Of a stretch of 15,352 nucleotides of DNA, positions 1 through 9,101 are shown piece after piece. A program made the translations under genes and the position numbers. The DNA is taken from contig LSSL01002879.1 of NCBI GenBank assembly GCA_001953115.1, positions 1 through 15,352 on the forward strand, in the 5' to 3' direction. Positions within the stretch are counted from its first letter, which is position 1, and the number at the start of each line of letters is the position of its first letter. The notes under the pieces are model-generated. The model saw nothing but the letters and a program-made list of their open reading frames with translations. It did not search any database and was not told the origin of the DNA. The DNA is from Smittium mucronatum. Its lineage: Eukaryota; Kickxellomycota; Harpellomycetes; Harpellales; Legeriomycetaceae.

Positions 1-96
1 AGTACAACGCTGCGTGAAATTTTAGTCTAATATAGTTCGAAAAGTACACTATTAAGCCCCTAATCCACGTCAAGGTATTTCACTCTTAGGGAATTT

Positions 97-100
97 AAAA
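97..100 (-). terminator. RNA polymerase III terminator of the tRNA cluster
   Basis: This is the first run of four T residues on the minus strand after the 3' end of tRNA-Glu (trailer TTATTTT). The two spacers within the cluster carry at most three consecutive T residues, so this is the first termination signal that polymerase would meet after starting at tRNA-Pro. Confidence 0.75.
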
Positions 101-103
101 TAA

Positions 104-175
104 CTCCGCAACGGGGAATCGAACCCCGGCCACGACGGTGAGAGCGTCGGATCCTAGCCACTAGACCATTGCGGA
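104..175 (-). tRNA. tRNA-Glu-CTC: tRNA-Glu, anticodon CTC
   Basis: Decodes GAG. On the minus strand the acceptor arm TCCGCAA pairs with TTGCGGA at the 3' end, with discriminator G at base 104. The anticodon stem CGACG/CGTCG closes the loop CTCTCAC, giving anticodon CTC (complement of bases 140-142). The T arm CGGGG-TTCGATT-CCCCG is perfect and contains the B box (bases 115-125). The UCC start and the GGTCTAGTGG A-box region are typical of eukaryotic cytosolic tRNA-Glu. No intron. CCA is not encoded. It is the last of three co-oriented tRNAs and lies 2 bases downstream of tRNA-Val. The first T4 run after it is at 97-100. Confidence 0.97.
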
Positions 176-177
176 AA

Positions 178-250
178 TAGAGCTATTGGGGATCGAACCC
201 AAGACCTACTGCGTGTAAAGCAGACGTGATAACCACTACACCATAGCTCT
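178..250 (-). tRNA. tRNA-Val-TAC: tRNA-Val, anticodon TAC
   Basis: Decodes GTA. The acceptor arm AGAGCTA/TAGCTCT pairs perfectly, with discriminator A at base 178. The anticodon loop TTTACAC gives TAC (complement of bases 215-217). The T arm TTGGG-TTCGATC-CCCAA is perfect and includes the B box (bases 190-200). The D-arm region GTGTAGTGGTTATCAC is the usual eukaryotic tRNA-Val sequence. An oddity is the A1-T72 first pair; eukaryotic tRNA-Val normally starts with G. It is flanked by 2-base spacers (251-252 before, 176-177 after), neither containing a T4 stop. Transcription could therefore run through from tRNA-Pro to tRNA-Glu. Confidence 0.97.
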
Positions 251-252
251 AA

Positions 253-324
253 GGGCTTGACCGGGGATTGAACCCGGGACCTCTCGCACCCAAAGCGAGA
301 ATCATACCGCTAGACCATCAAGCC
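253..324 (-). tRNA. tRNA-Pro-TGG: tRNA-Pro, anticodon TGG
   Basis: Decodes CCA and probably other CCN codons. The acceptor arm GGCTTGA pairs with TCAAGCC, with discriminator C at base 253. The anticodon stem CTCGC/GCGAG closes the loop TTTGGGT, giving TGG (complement of bases 290-292). The T arm CCGGG-TTCAATC-CCCGG is perfect, with its B box at 265-275. It matches eukaryotic nuclear tRNA-Pro closely and has no intron. It is the first gene of the three-tRNA cluster, so a primary transcript would begin just upstream, at coordinates above 324. Confidence 0.97.
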
Positions 325-945
325 GATACCTACTCACAATATGGACTTTTTTTGTCATCAAACACAAGTCAACTAATTTATTTATATCCCTTCAATTCGG
401 AATTATGCATATATGCAAATATACATAGTTTTATTGGATAATCAGAAATTAAAATTCCAAAAATAATTTTTCCAATATTAGGGAAATTATCGAATCTGAA
501 CATTTTATTTTGGTTAGAAGATAAAAATCTGAAGAATAATTTCAAAACCATTAAATTTATATGTGGATCTGAAATTATATTTAATAAGCTGAATCTTTTT
601 CACGAAATTTGCTGAATTAGAATTTTCGTCCTATAAAAACTGAAAGATAATTTCGTGATAATCTGAATATATTTTTTTTTTCCGTTTTCGGTTTAAATTT
701 AACAATTTTTTTATATTTGATGATACTATAGGGTCATAATAATTAAATTTTAGAACCAAAATCAATTGTGGTGAACGGTATCAAATTTAAATTATTAATA
801 TTTTTTTCAACCAAATAAAAATTTCAAGATGTAAATGCACTTTTTAAAATTTTGATGGTTACAAATAATGTTCTTTAGTATAATTGACAAATTATTAGTT
901 TAAATTAAAATCTTCAGCTAGCTACTTGAGTTACTCTTTATAAAA
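325..945. other. A/T-rich 5' flank of the tRNA cluster, with one weak coding-like frame
   Basis: No gene can be called. On the plus strand one frame is free of stops for 57 codons (442-612, between TAA at 439 and TGA at 613) but has no ATG. Open frames of that length are expected a few times by chance in 15 kb of this composition. The octamer AATCTGAA and near copies recur between about 490 and 670. A long T run lies near 670-680. No TATA-like element for the tRNAs can be told apart from the A/T background. Confidence 0.5.
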
Positions 946-2510
946 ATGCCAAAAAACCGAAAAGACTGGATCGAAACAAATGAAACAGACTGCGAAAGCA
1001 GGTTTCAGAAAATGGTAGTCAATTTCTCAAAAACATTAAAAAAATACAAAATACTGAGTATTACCTTGTAAATAAAATAAATAAATACATGCGATGGAGA
1101 TATAAAAACAGAAGATTTTTATATATCTCAAAAGAAATATTACCACTCGAAATCACACTCTGAGCTGTGCGAATTATCCAATGAAAAAATAATTTAAAAA
1201 ATAATTCTGCAATACCCCGAGCAAAAGTTACATCAATTTCAAACTTTGTAAAATTTTGAATCAGAAAATATCGATATCGATATTAAAACAATATACTTTG
1301 CAATAAATAACAAAATAAAGAGACAAAAATCGTAAAATTCTAACTACCCAGATACTGCTGAGCAAAATTTTGCAGCTTTTTAATCCTGAAAATAGTGATT
1401 ATGTTGCAGGATATTCTTCAGTCCCTGGATAAATTAAATTTTTAATTAAACCCAAAAAATTGATACAAAGAATGTCATATTAATCAAATTCTCATACCAA
1501 TTATACAGTTAAGCTTGTTAAATGAATTTATCATGTAATAATATCGGGGATAAAATACATCAAACAGAATTTGTGTACAATCTTAATATGTCTAGTAAGC
1601 AGATATGGCAGTGAGAACTACAAATGAGGGTTCAAAATATTTCTAAAAAAAGCAAGAACTTTAGGTTATACTCTTAATTTGGATAATCTGGTTGCATATT
1701 CAGCACCTCAAATAACAAAAGCCCTAAAAAATTCCCTATAGATCTCATCAAGACAAACTTATGGTTCCATGTTTTGAAAAATATTAAGGATATATAGGGA
1801 AAAAGAAACACTAGTTAAGAGGATATTTAAATGATGATATTTGCAAGATTAAATGATTTCCGAATGAAAAATGGTTGATATTTTTAAAAAATTGTTCGTG
1901 TCAAAATGGAGCAACTTCGGATCCATGTCTTATATTTTAGGAAAAATAAATAAGAGCCATTTTGAAAAAATCAAAATTGGTTTGAGGGATATTTGATATT
2001 TGGTCCATCGACCAACGATTCATAGAAAAGATTTAGTAAGAATTTTAAGGAAAAGTTCGTAAAATACAATTCTTTCGAAGAAAAAAATTTTACCAATGTT
2101 TTTAAATCGATAATAAAATATTACGAGACCATTAATACCTAAGAGTTCAATAGAGTAGAATATAATAAAATTTCAAACTCTGAAACATTTTTTTTTATCC
2201 TATCGATGAAAAAGAAGAAAAATGCTCCATAAAAACTCCAGATAAAGAATTTCTAGAGCACTAAATAAAAGAAATCTCAAGAATTATGAATTCATTTGAA
2301 ATTAAAAGCTTTGATTCACTTATAATATTTATTCTGCATAACTTATTTTTACATGCTAAGAGATATATTTCACCATTTAAAGATATATATCTCACATGTG
2401 AAAGATTTTTAAATATGAAAAAATGCATATATTTTTATCAATTCTTGATCAAAAGTATAAGAGCTGATGTAATTAATATTAAATTGCTATCTCAAATAAA
2501 AAAAATATGA
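946..2510 (+). pseudogene. Decayed protein-coding gene, unrecognised (about 500 codons)
   Basis: Not recognised. From an ATG at 946 one frame runs to 1383, 145 codons, with only five internal stops (1069, 1078, 1195, 1249, 1333) where roughly 14 would be expected. The peptide is polar, starting MPKNRKDWIETNETDCESRF. The signal then moves between frames: 1379-1430, 1522-1614 (from an ATG), about 1660-1735, about 1735-1860, and 1984-2289, which is 101 codons with five internal stops and charged stretches such as FKEKFVKYNSFEEKNF. A 74-codon ORF with no stop (2286-2510) follows directly; its ATG overlaps the TGA at 2287. It may be the C-terminal piece, with a K/I/L/F-rich tail. Several frameshifts and stops of all three kinds indicate a dead gene. 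No catalytic motif is visible. It could also be two adjacent relics. Confidence 0.5.
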
Positions 2511-2803
2511 AGACTGAGAAAAATAACAATAAATTCGAGCTAGAAAAAGCAATCGTGTTGAAATTATATTTTAATGATTTTATTTTATTTTAATATCATT
2601 ATTTAATCATATACAAAAATTCAGTTGAGCTTTTTTATTAAAAAAATAAAGGAAAGTTTTTTTAAAAAATAAAACCAAGTAAAATAAAGAAACTTTTATT
2701 TATAATATATTCAAAATAAATAATAAAAAGATTCGTTTTTTATTGATATAAATAATAACAATAAATTAGTTAAAAACTAAAACATGGAGGAAAATGGTCT
2801 AAA

Positions 2804-3355
2804 TTAATTTTTTTTATAAAATAGAATAAAAATGAGGTAGATATTAAATTTAGAGATGAATAATTTTTTATTCTGTTGAGTTATTGCAGTAATTAAAGCG
2901 TTTGATGTGTTTGATATTTTTATTTCAGTAGTTGTAGTTGTAGTCGAAGTAGGTGCAGTAATGGTTTAAATTGTAGCTGTATTTTTTGTAGTTGTAGTTC
3001 AAATTATGGTAGTATTTGATGTTTCTGTATAAGGTATAGCCACAGTCTAAATTTTAGTTGTATTTGTAGTTGTTTTAGCTGTATTTATTGTAGCTGTGGT
3101 TTTTTTAGTTGTATTTTTTACAATTTTTCGCATAACTATATTATTTATGTGTTATTTTATATAAAAAAATTAATCATTATCTTGGAACCTTTTCCAATAT
3201 ATTTAATAATAACAATATCAAATTTTATCTTCATCATAAAATATATACTCTTAAGATATTTTATTAATCTTCTTGTATTGATTTTGTGATAAGAATATGG
3301 TTCAGAATATCATGTACATTTTACAGCCCCACTTAAACTCCGATATCTTAGTATA
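2804..3355 (-). pseudogene. Decayed Thr-rich, mucin-like surface protein gene
   Basis: A single minus-strand frame runs from 3355 to the TAA at 2804-2806. Within it, an ATG at 3131-3133 opens 109 codons interrupted by only three stops (TAG, TGA, TAA). Threonine is by far the commonest residue in the first two thirds, as ACA/ACT runs: NTTKKTTAT, AKTTTNTT, TSTTTTTE. These appear on the plus strand as the GTAGTTGTAGTTG-like stretch at about 2925-3120. The C-terminus is a hydrophobic segment (LFISKFNIYLIFILF) followed by a short basic end, as in GPI- or membrane-anchored Ser/Thr-rich surface proteins. The N-terminal half (3140-3355) is heavily interrupted. Inferred: a dead cell-surface or cell-wall protein. 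A simple-repeat origin of the ACA/ACT tract is the main alternative. Confidence 0.5.
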
Positions 3356-4030
3356 TTATAACTATGTAATGTATATAGATAATGTGTTCTCCGATATTTT
3401 TTTTCATGAAATTTGTTCATTATTCTTGTAATGAAATATTTGCCCTTAAAACACCACTATTTTTATAGATTTATTATTTTAATTTAATAAAAAAAAATTG
3501 ATTTAAAAACTTTGAGTCTATTGTGCTAAAATAGAATTACCGGTATTTCTTTATTTAACGTTATTTTTTTTCAGTTTTTCATGAATTACTTTTAATATTT
3601 TGTTGGCTGAGTTGTTAATATTTTCATGAAAGTGGTATTTTTTTTAGTTTTTCATAAAAAATTTCAGATTTGTGCCTAAAACTTTAAGTTTAGAAACGAT
3701 TTTTCAAATTTTTATTGTTTAAAATTTTGTTTTGAAGTAACTGCCTGATTTTTTTTAATCAAACACACATATATTAAAGAACCAATAAAAAAAGGAGTTG
3801 GTGGGGATTTAATTGATAATGACTTATAATTTCCTAAACAAATAAGGTTAATTTTAAAAAATATTTAAATTACTATTTGGAAACTATAATTTAATTTTAG
3901 AATAATAAAAACTATAATAGCTATTATTAATTTCAATTTAGTCCTGAAAATGCTTAATAGGTCTATTAATTCTTAATAAAAATTCTAAGAAAATATATAG
4001 ATGGATATTAAAAAATAACTAAAGTTTTTC
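3356..4030. other. A/T-rich spacer without a recognisable gene
   Basis: Long T and A runs dominate. A short direct repeat, TA-T8-(C)AG-T5-CAT, occurs at 3562-3582 and again at about 3636-3655. A G-rich patch (GGAGTTGGTGGGGATT, about 3794-3809) stands out from the background, but no frame around it stays open. Nothing else can be supported. Confidence 0.5.
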
Positions 4031-4365
4031 TTATTTCAAATTCTGTTTCCTTTTTCCTCCAATTGAATCAATTTGACGTATTTTTTTATAAAAAGTTTTA
4101 ACTGCATCCCGAAGACGAAAATATATGTACTTTTCGAGTTTATGTGTCTTTGAATTTTTTGAATATTATGCCTTATAAAATAAGCCAGTATTAGAACTAG
4201 CGTTTCAATAAACCAGTTCCATTAAAAGTGCTACTTTTAACCCAACAAAACTTATTTTCACATATTTTAGTATAATTTTTCTGAATTTTACACGCTATTC
4301 GTGTTTCAGGGAAAGAAAATTTTTAAAACCCAAAAAATAACAGTTCTTAGTTGCGCTTTTTTCAT
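4031..4365 (-). pseudogene. Decayed small basic protein gene, unrecognised
   Basis: An ATG at 4363-4365 starts MKKAQLRTVIFWVLKIF, a basic residue cluster followed by a hydrophobic segment like a signal peptide or membrane anchor. The reading then shifts frame and continues to the TAA at 4031-4033 with three internal stops (TAG, TGA, TAA). Coding-like pieces include KFRKIILKYVKISFVGLKVALL and, at the end, YFRLRDAVKTFYKKIRQIDS. Total length is about 110 codons. The C-terminal half is strongly basic. I do not recognise the family. It is called a relic because of the unusual amino-acid make-up and the low stop density, but chance is not excluded. Confidence 0.35.
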
Positions 4366-4375
4366 TCTAAGAACT
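4342..4375. repeat. Inverted repeat, 9-bp arms
   Basis: AGTTCTTAG (4342-4350) and CTAAGAACT (4367-4375) are perfect inverted copies around a 16-base centre. It lies at the 5' end of the minus-strand relic ending at 4365. No function can be assigned. Confidence 0.6.
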
Positions 4376-4757
4376 TTTTATGTCAAAAATTAATTAATTA
4401 TTAAATTTTTTTTTAAAAAATATATTCAAATCTTATGAATATTAACAGTGAATGGATAGAATAAATGCTTATTCTTATATTCATGTATTAACTCTTTTTT
4501 TCTCCAAAAAAAAATACATTAATTTTTTGGAAATAATATATTCTATGAATTTATATTATCTTTTTAAAAAATAAAGTATGAATATCTATATCTATATCTA
4601 TATCTTAAATTTTATACTTGATTTATGCTAAAAATAACATATAAAAAATGAAATCGCAATATATTCAAAGATATAGAGAGGATACAAAATATTATGAATT
4701 AAATGTGAGGGTCTTTTTTTATTATTTCCGAGTTCATTTATTTTTGACCACAAATAT
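4366..4757. other. A/T-rich spacer with a hexamer microsatellite
   Basis: No gene seen. It holds four perfect copies of ATATCT at 4582-4605 within low-complexity A/T sequence. It is the left flank of the transposase relic. I looked here for a terminal inverted repeat matching the right flank (5981-6120) and saw none. Confidence 0.5.
4582..4605. repeat. Microsatellite (ATATCT)4
   Basis: Four uninterrupted copies of the hexamer ATATCT lie in A/T-rich spacer DNA. Perfect copies suggest recent slippage. Confidence 0.9.
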
Positions 4758-5980
4758 ATGAGCATACGGTTTAAAATAAGGTCTCTAAGACCTCAGAAGA
4801 TATTTATTTTTTCACTGGGTTTAAAATAAATGACTTCGGTGAAATTATTCAGTTTGTAAAAAGGATTTGATTAAAGTAATATAAAAAGGGAAGAAATCTA
4901 AATTTGTTCCGTATGATAAGTTGATTATTCTAATGACATACTTGAGAAATTAATTTAAATTTGATTTAATGAGAATGTATTTTAATAAACCAGAACCTTT
5001 AGCTTGCAACATAGTTGATTCCAGGCGTAAATTTCCAAAGAATCCTTGCTGAGATAAAATATATTTTCTATAAATAAATCTAACCAACTGGTCCATCCAA
5101 TGAATTATCATATCATAGGGATGTGGCGCTGATAATTTATTACACAGTGTTTTTCATAAATAGACCATATGGCACATTCCAGGAAATTAAGATATTTTAA
5201 TTAAGGGAAAAATCATAGTGTTGTGTTCAAAGAAAAATGGCAGTAATGTACGATGGAAGCTGCTCCTTTGCGAGACTTACAGTCGAATGGTAAATAAATG
5301 ACACATCACGCTGTAGATTGATCGAGAATAAACATAGGAAATTTTTTAAAAATAATCAAACAGAGCTATGAATTGAATATTTTATTGGATCCCATAGTGA
5401 ATATTCCATAATGGCTGATAAGAGATAAGTAGGCCTTAATAAATAATTCAGGGCTGTAATTCCAAAAAAAGAAACTCTATTATCGCAAGAAGAAAAATTA
5501 ATTCTCAAGAGTTAGATTTCGCCCAATAAAGCTCATAAAATTAAATTTTGGCTACAGAAAATACCTCAGAAACGATTAACTGCGGTGAAATAATCATAAT
5601 AGAGAAATTTTTTGGTAGGTTAAAAGACGTTTTTAAAATAATGAGAGAAGCTTAAAGAGGCTCTTTGAGTATTATTGAGGTGATAACATATATTTTATAG
5701 CTTTGAAAAACTTACATACCTCGAAATCACTGTAAGAGTAGACGAAGTAAAAAATTTAAAATTAGATCAGAGTGAAAGACGGTAGTTATTTTAGAAAAAA
5801 AGAAGAGAAAAAAAATACGCTATGGGATAACTAAAAAAAAATCTAATTTTTTTAGAAGAGATGACTGATTGTGAAAAATTATCCGTAGAGGGACCTCTAA
5901 TATCTATAAAGAGAGAAACATTATTAAGAAGGGTTTCTTTCGAGACGGAAACCAGTGTTTCAGATGAATTTTATTCTTAA
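4758..5980 (+). pseudogene. Decayed DDE superfamily transposase (HTH_Tnp_4 + DDE_Tnp_4 type)
   Basis: A dead cut-and-paste transposase gene. In order along the plus strand: an ATG at 4758; an N-terminal helix-turn-helix-like part in one frame from 4861 (PYDKLIILMTYLRN, then FDLMRMYFNKPEPL); the first catalytic Asp in IDHMA (codon 5163) followed by RYFN and HSVVFKE; YDGSCSFARLTVEW followed after one stop by INDTS, matching the wPGSvnDs block; the second Asp in IMADKR (codon 5417) followed by VIPKKETLLSQEEK; and the catalytic Glu in IEKFFGRLKDVFKIM (codon 5602) followed by RGS. D-D spacing is about 85 codons and D-E about 62, usual for this family. A charged C-terminal tail ends at TAA 5978-5980. 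At least four frame changes and many stops make it non-functional. Family placement (PIF/Harbinger or ISL2EU-like) is inference. Confidence 0.8.
4779..4793. repeat. Short perfect palindrome AGGTCT-CTA-AGACCT
   Basis: Six-base arms around a 3-base centre, just inside the 5' end of the transposase relic. It is GC-richer than its surroundings. It might be a remnant of a sub-terminal binding site, but that is only a guess. Confidence 0.5.
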
Positions 5981-6049
5981 ACTTTTTTAATACTAATTAT
6001 AATTCAACTAAGCTTTAATATGAAGTAGTTTTTTTAGATTTTTATAGCC

Positions 6050-7215
6050 CATTATTATTATTCATTTATTCCTTTATTCCTCAAAAAATAAGTATCTTTA
6101 GCAAAAAGAAACGATACCATCTTTAATTGGTCAATATGAAATAAAGCAAAAAAAAAAACGTATAAAAAGGAGGCTATGATTCAAAAATAAAATAAAAATC
6201 TCTATTTAATTCATTCGCATTCCCAAATAACACAGTTTCTTTAGTTATATTTAAAAGTATAGCTTTATCCAATTTAATTTGAAATATCAATATCAAACAG
6301 AAAAAAAAAAATCAATGTTTGAAAATTTATTTACCAATAGGTATAATAAAATTCCTTTTTTTATTGGCGCAGTTATCACCTATCTAAGACTAAAAAAAAA
6401 TTAAAAATTTGATTAATAAAGTGAGCCAAAAATACAATCATTAAAATTTTAAGAAAAAAGAAGAAAATTTTCTAAGTAGTTACTAAAATTTAATGTTTTT
6501 AATTATAATATAGCTATTTTAATGCGAAAACTTTCTATCTTTCTATTTTTATAATTTAGAAATAATAACTAATTTTAGACACATTTAAGCAGATAAAATT
6601 TAATTTTAGACTGTATTTTGTAGCTCATTAGACACTTTCGTTACTATATATAGAATAGTTCAAGGGAGAAAAATGATTAATAAGGTAGTAATTTTCCAAT
6701 TTAAAGCCCCAATTATCTTTATATCAAATATTTTACGTCGATAAATAATCAATTTTCTTAAAATATTTAAAAATAAATAAATAATTTATGATTTAAGATA
6801 TTATATAGAGTTTACAGCAAGCTTTTTTTTCTCGCCGATTTGTGTTAAGTGTTGAAAAAAATTGCAGAATTAGGAACAAGTGATTCCAGTACAGATATAA
6901 GACATACTCTTTAAGTTTATAAGTAAAAATTTAAAAAATCTACATCTCCACTTTAAATAAAATACATCCTTTTTTCTAAAACTTGTTTTACTATATTAGT
7001 TTTTTTTTTTTTTCGTTTCGCTAATATCCTTGAGACCTATTCTAATATCAGAAGATTTGTAATGACATGTGCGGATATATATAAACCTAGGTAATTGGCA
7101 CTCAAAAATGATATCAGATATCTATAGTGCATTTTGTGCTTCTTTTTTAGTTTGAATATAGTTGCAATAAACTTAAAAAAACACTTAAAGACCCCTTTTT
7201 TTTAATTTTTGTTGT
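6050..7215 (-). pseudogene. Decayed ABC-transporter-like membrane domain
   Basis: Coding-like pieces on the minus strand keep the order of an ABC type-1 transmembrane domain. First is a 60-codon open stretch ending near 7035 (LISFLSANYLGLYISAHVI, a membrane segment). Then a basic, interrupted part. Then about 60 codons with one stop around 6605-6730, containing ALNWKITTLLIIFLP (Trp codon at 6696-6698), like the W-K-x-T-L...P membrane helix of exporters. Then LDKAILLNITKETVLFGN and ANELNRDF (about 6202-6272), resembling the SLLNYETVK-F-NE-E block of ATM1-type half transporters. Frameshifts occur, for example in the 11-base A run (plus strand) at 6148-6158. No ATP-binding domain (Walker A, LSGGQ) follows; the sequence then meets the transposase relic. 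Inferred family; another polytopic membrane protein is possible. Confidence 0.4.
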
Positions 7216-7860
7216 TATTGATTTTTTTACTCGAAAAAAGTCTATAATAAGTTCTAGAAGATGGTTGAATACCATTTAATGTTTTTTATTAATTTATAAT
7301 TGATGATATTTAAATACTACAGAATAAAATAAATTTAACTTGATTCTATATATCATAGATTTTTTGCTATTTCAGTTGTACCAAAATTTTATTAGTCTTA
7401 AAAATGTTTTTTTCTTGGGCCAATAATTCTCAAAAGAATAAAAAAATCATTTATTCATTGATATATAAAGTTTTTTCTTTAAAATATCAGTTTTTTTTCT
7501 TTCAAAACATCTTGGAATTAGAATAACACAAAAAACGATATTTCTTAATTTGATATTCATATTCTCAAAATAATCAATTAATTTTACTAATCATGCTACT
7601 GCTTTGAGAAACTTCTCTATTTCACTTTTTGATGAGATTTTCAAATATAAATTTCAACTATTTTCGATAATAATAATCATTGATTTACTTATCTGAAATT
7701 ATGTTTTACAATATTAATACCTTTTTATCTTAAATTGACTCTTGAGTTTTTAAATTTATATTAAAAAAATTTGGCTGGATGGTTATACAGATTTAAATTC
7801 GATCTTTTTATAAAAATATGGAGATTATTATTAGCAATATTTTATTTAGAGTCTCATTTT
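7147..7860 (-). pseudogene. Coding-like relic upstream of the ABC-like domain
   Basis: Not recognised. One minus-strand frame from about 7708 to the TAA at 7147 has about seven internal stops in some 187 codons, less than half the expected number. It contains a 47-codon clear run (7450-7590) with VKLIDYFENMNIKLRNIVF and RCFERKKTDILKKKLYISM, and a 42-codon run from an ATG to 7147 (VFNHLLELIIDFFRVKK). At the 5' end, about 7780-7860, another frame reads NETLNKILLIIISIFL, like a signal peptide, just after a run of six G (plus strand CCCCCC at about 7873-7878). It overlaps and may continue into the ABC-like relic after a frameshift near 7190, forming its N-terminal part. Confidence 0.35.
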
Positions 7861-9101
7861 CGATAAAAAATCCCCCCAAAAATGGAATTTAGTTAAATTT
7901 TATTAATTAATAAAATATTCTATTGTTAAGTTCGACGACTTTTTAATTTATAATAAGATATTAGCCAATTTATAGAATATTCGATAAAATTTAGATGTTT
8001 AATAATTAATAAAAATCTATGAAGTAGCATGATTTGTTCATTCAAATTTTACCAGAGATTGAAAAATAATATTTTTTGTTTTTGAAAACACATGTCTAAA
8101 CGAATTAAATACATTAAAAAATCAAAAATCGATACATGAAGATATAGCAGGACAATTTTTTATTAATTGATAGGCTAAATTATAATAAATGGGTAACTAT
8201 TATATTATACCTATTACATATTTTTCAAGGTTAATGATGCTATTTTTAATTTTTAGAGACGTATATTCTATTTTTGTGGGGACTATTTTTCTTTTGAGAA
8301 AAATACTAATTTATGGTCGGGGATATTAATTTTTATTTCTAAAGACACAAAAATTTGCCTTTTTAAAGATTTATTTTGCCCTTTAATCTAAATATTATAT
8401 ATATTGAAAGAAAACTCTTTTAAATATGTTTTTGCAAATATAAATGGATTCATCATATGATCATATAAATTTAAATAAAAAGGATTATTTTGGAATATTG
8501 AATTCATGTGAAATAATTTTTTAGTGAGTTGAATAATAATAATATTAAGTTAGTCGCATTAAATCAAAAATCCAGTTTAAAATAAGCAATAATAAACTAA
8601 AAAGATATATGGCGAATTTTTGACTTTTTTTTATTTAAAATAACTCACTTAGTATATCTCACTGAATTATTTTTAAAAATAATTTAAATGGCGTGCTAAA
8701 ATTATGAATGTGAGCTAATATAAACCTCCAATATTATACCAAATCATAGCCCTATAAAAGCCCTAAAATATTGTTATAATTCTTCTAATTGCGTTTAGAT
8801 TAATAAAAAAAGAAAGTTTATTTCAATAAATCTCTTATTCATATTTTTTAATAAAATTTGGAACGGAAAAAAAAATACGGGCATCTATCTAAATGAGTAT
8901 TAAAATATCTAACGTGCATGCATTAGTTAAATTAATATAAACGGGGAAAAAGTACATATAATTTTATTTATTTTTCTGAAAAAAATAATGCATATAAAAA
9001 GGATAGCTCAATATTAAAATAATTTTTATCCATGTTTTTGATAGAAAAAAATTCTTTTTAACTGGTATAAATGAAATATTTTTCGAGAAAAAAAAATATA
9101 A
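7861..9101. other. A/T-rich region with weak coding-like patches only
   Basis: No gene can be called. On the plus strand one frame from about 8022 to 8530 includes NTCLNELNTLKNQKSIHEDI and a 46-codon clear run after an ATG near 8190 (ITYFSRLMMLFLIFRDVYSI), but its overall stop density is close to chance. On the minus strand about 8540-8700 encodes a hydrophobic stretch (FAIYLFSLLLLILNWIF) in an interrupted frame. Either could be a more advanced relic. Short AAT repeats lie near 8530-8545. Confidence 0.35.

Noticed and set aside
1..96. Possible further RNA gene or coding fragment before the tRNA cluster
   Set aside because: No tRNA arms, B box or 5S-like sequence fits on either strand. The minus-strand frame with a few sensible residues is too short and contains stops.
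5000..5190. Minus-strand runs of about 24 and 40 codons separated by stops, with a W..Y....H.VIN pattern that first suggested an ISXO2-like transposase
   Set aside because: The plus strand of the same bases carries the DDE transposase in correct order, with catalytic residues at proper spacing. The minus-strand pieces are antisense shadows.
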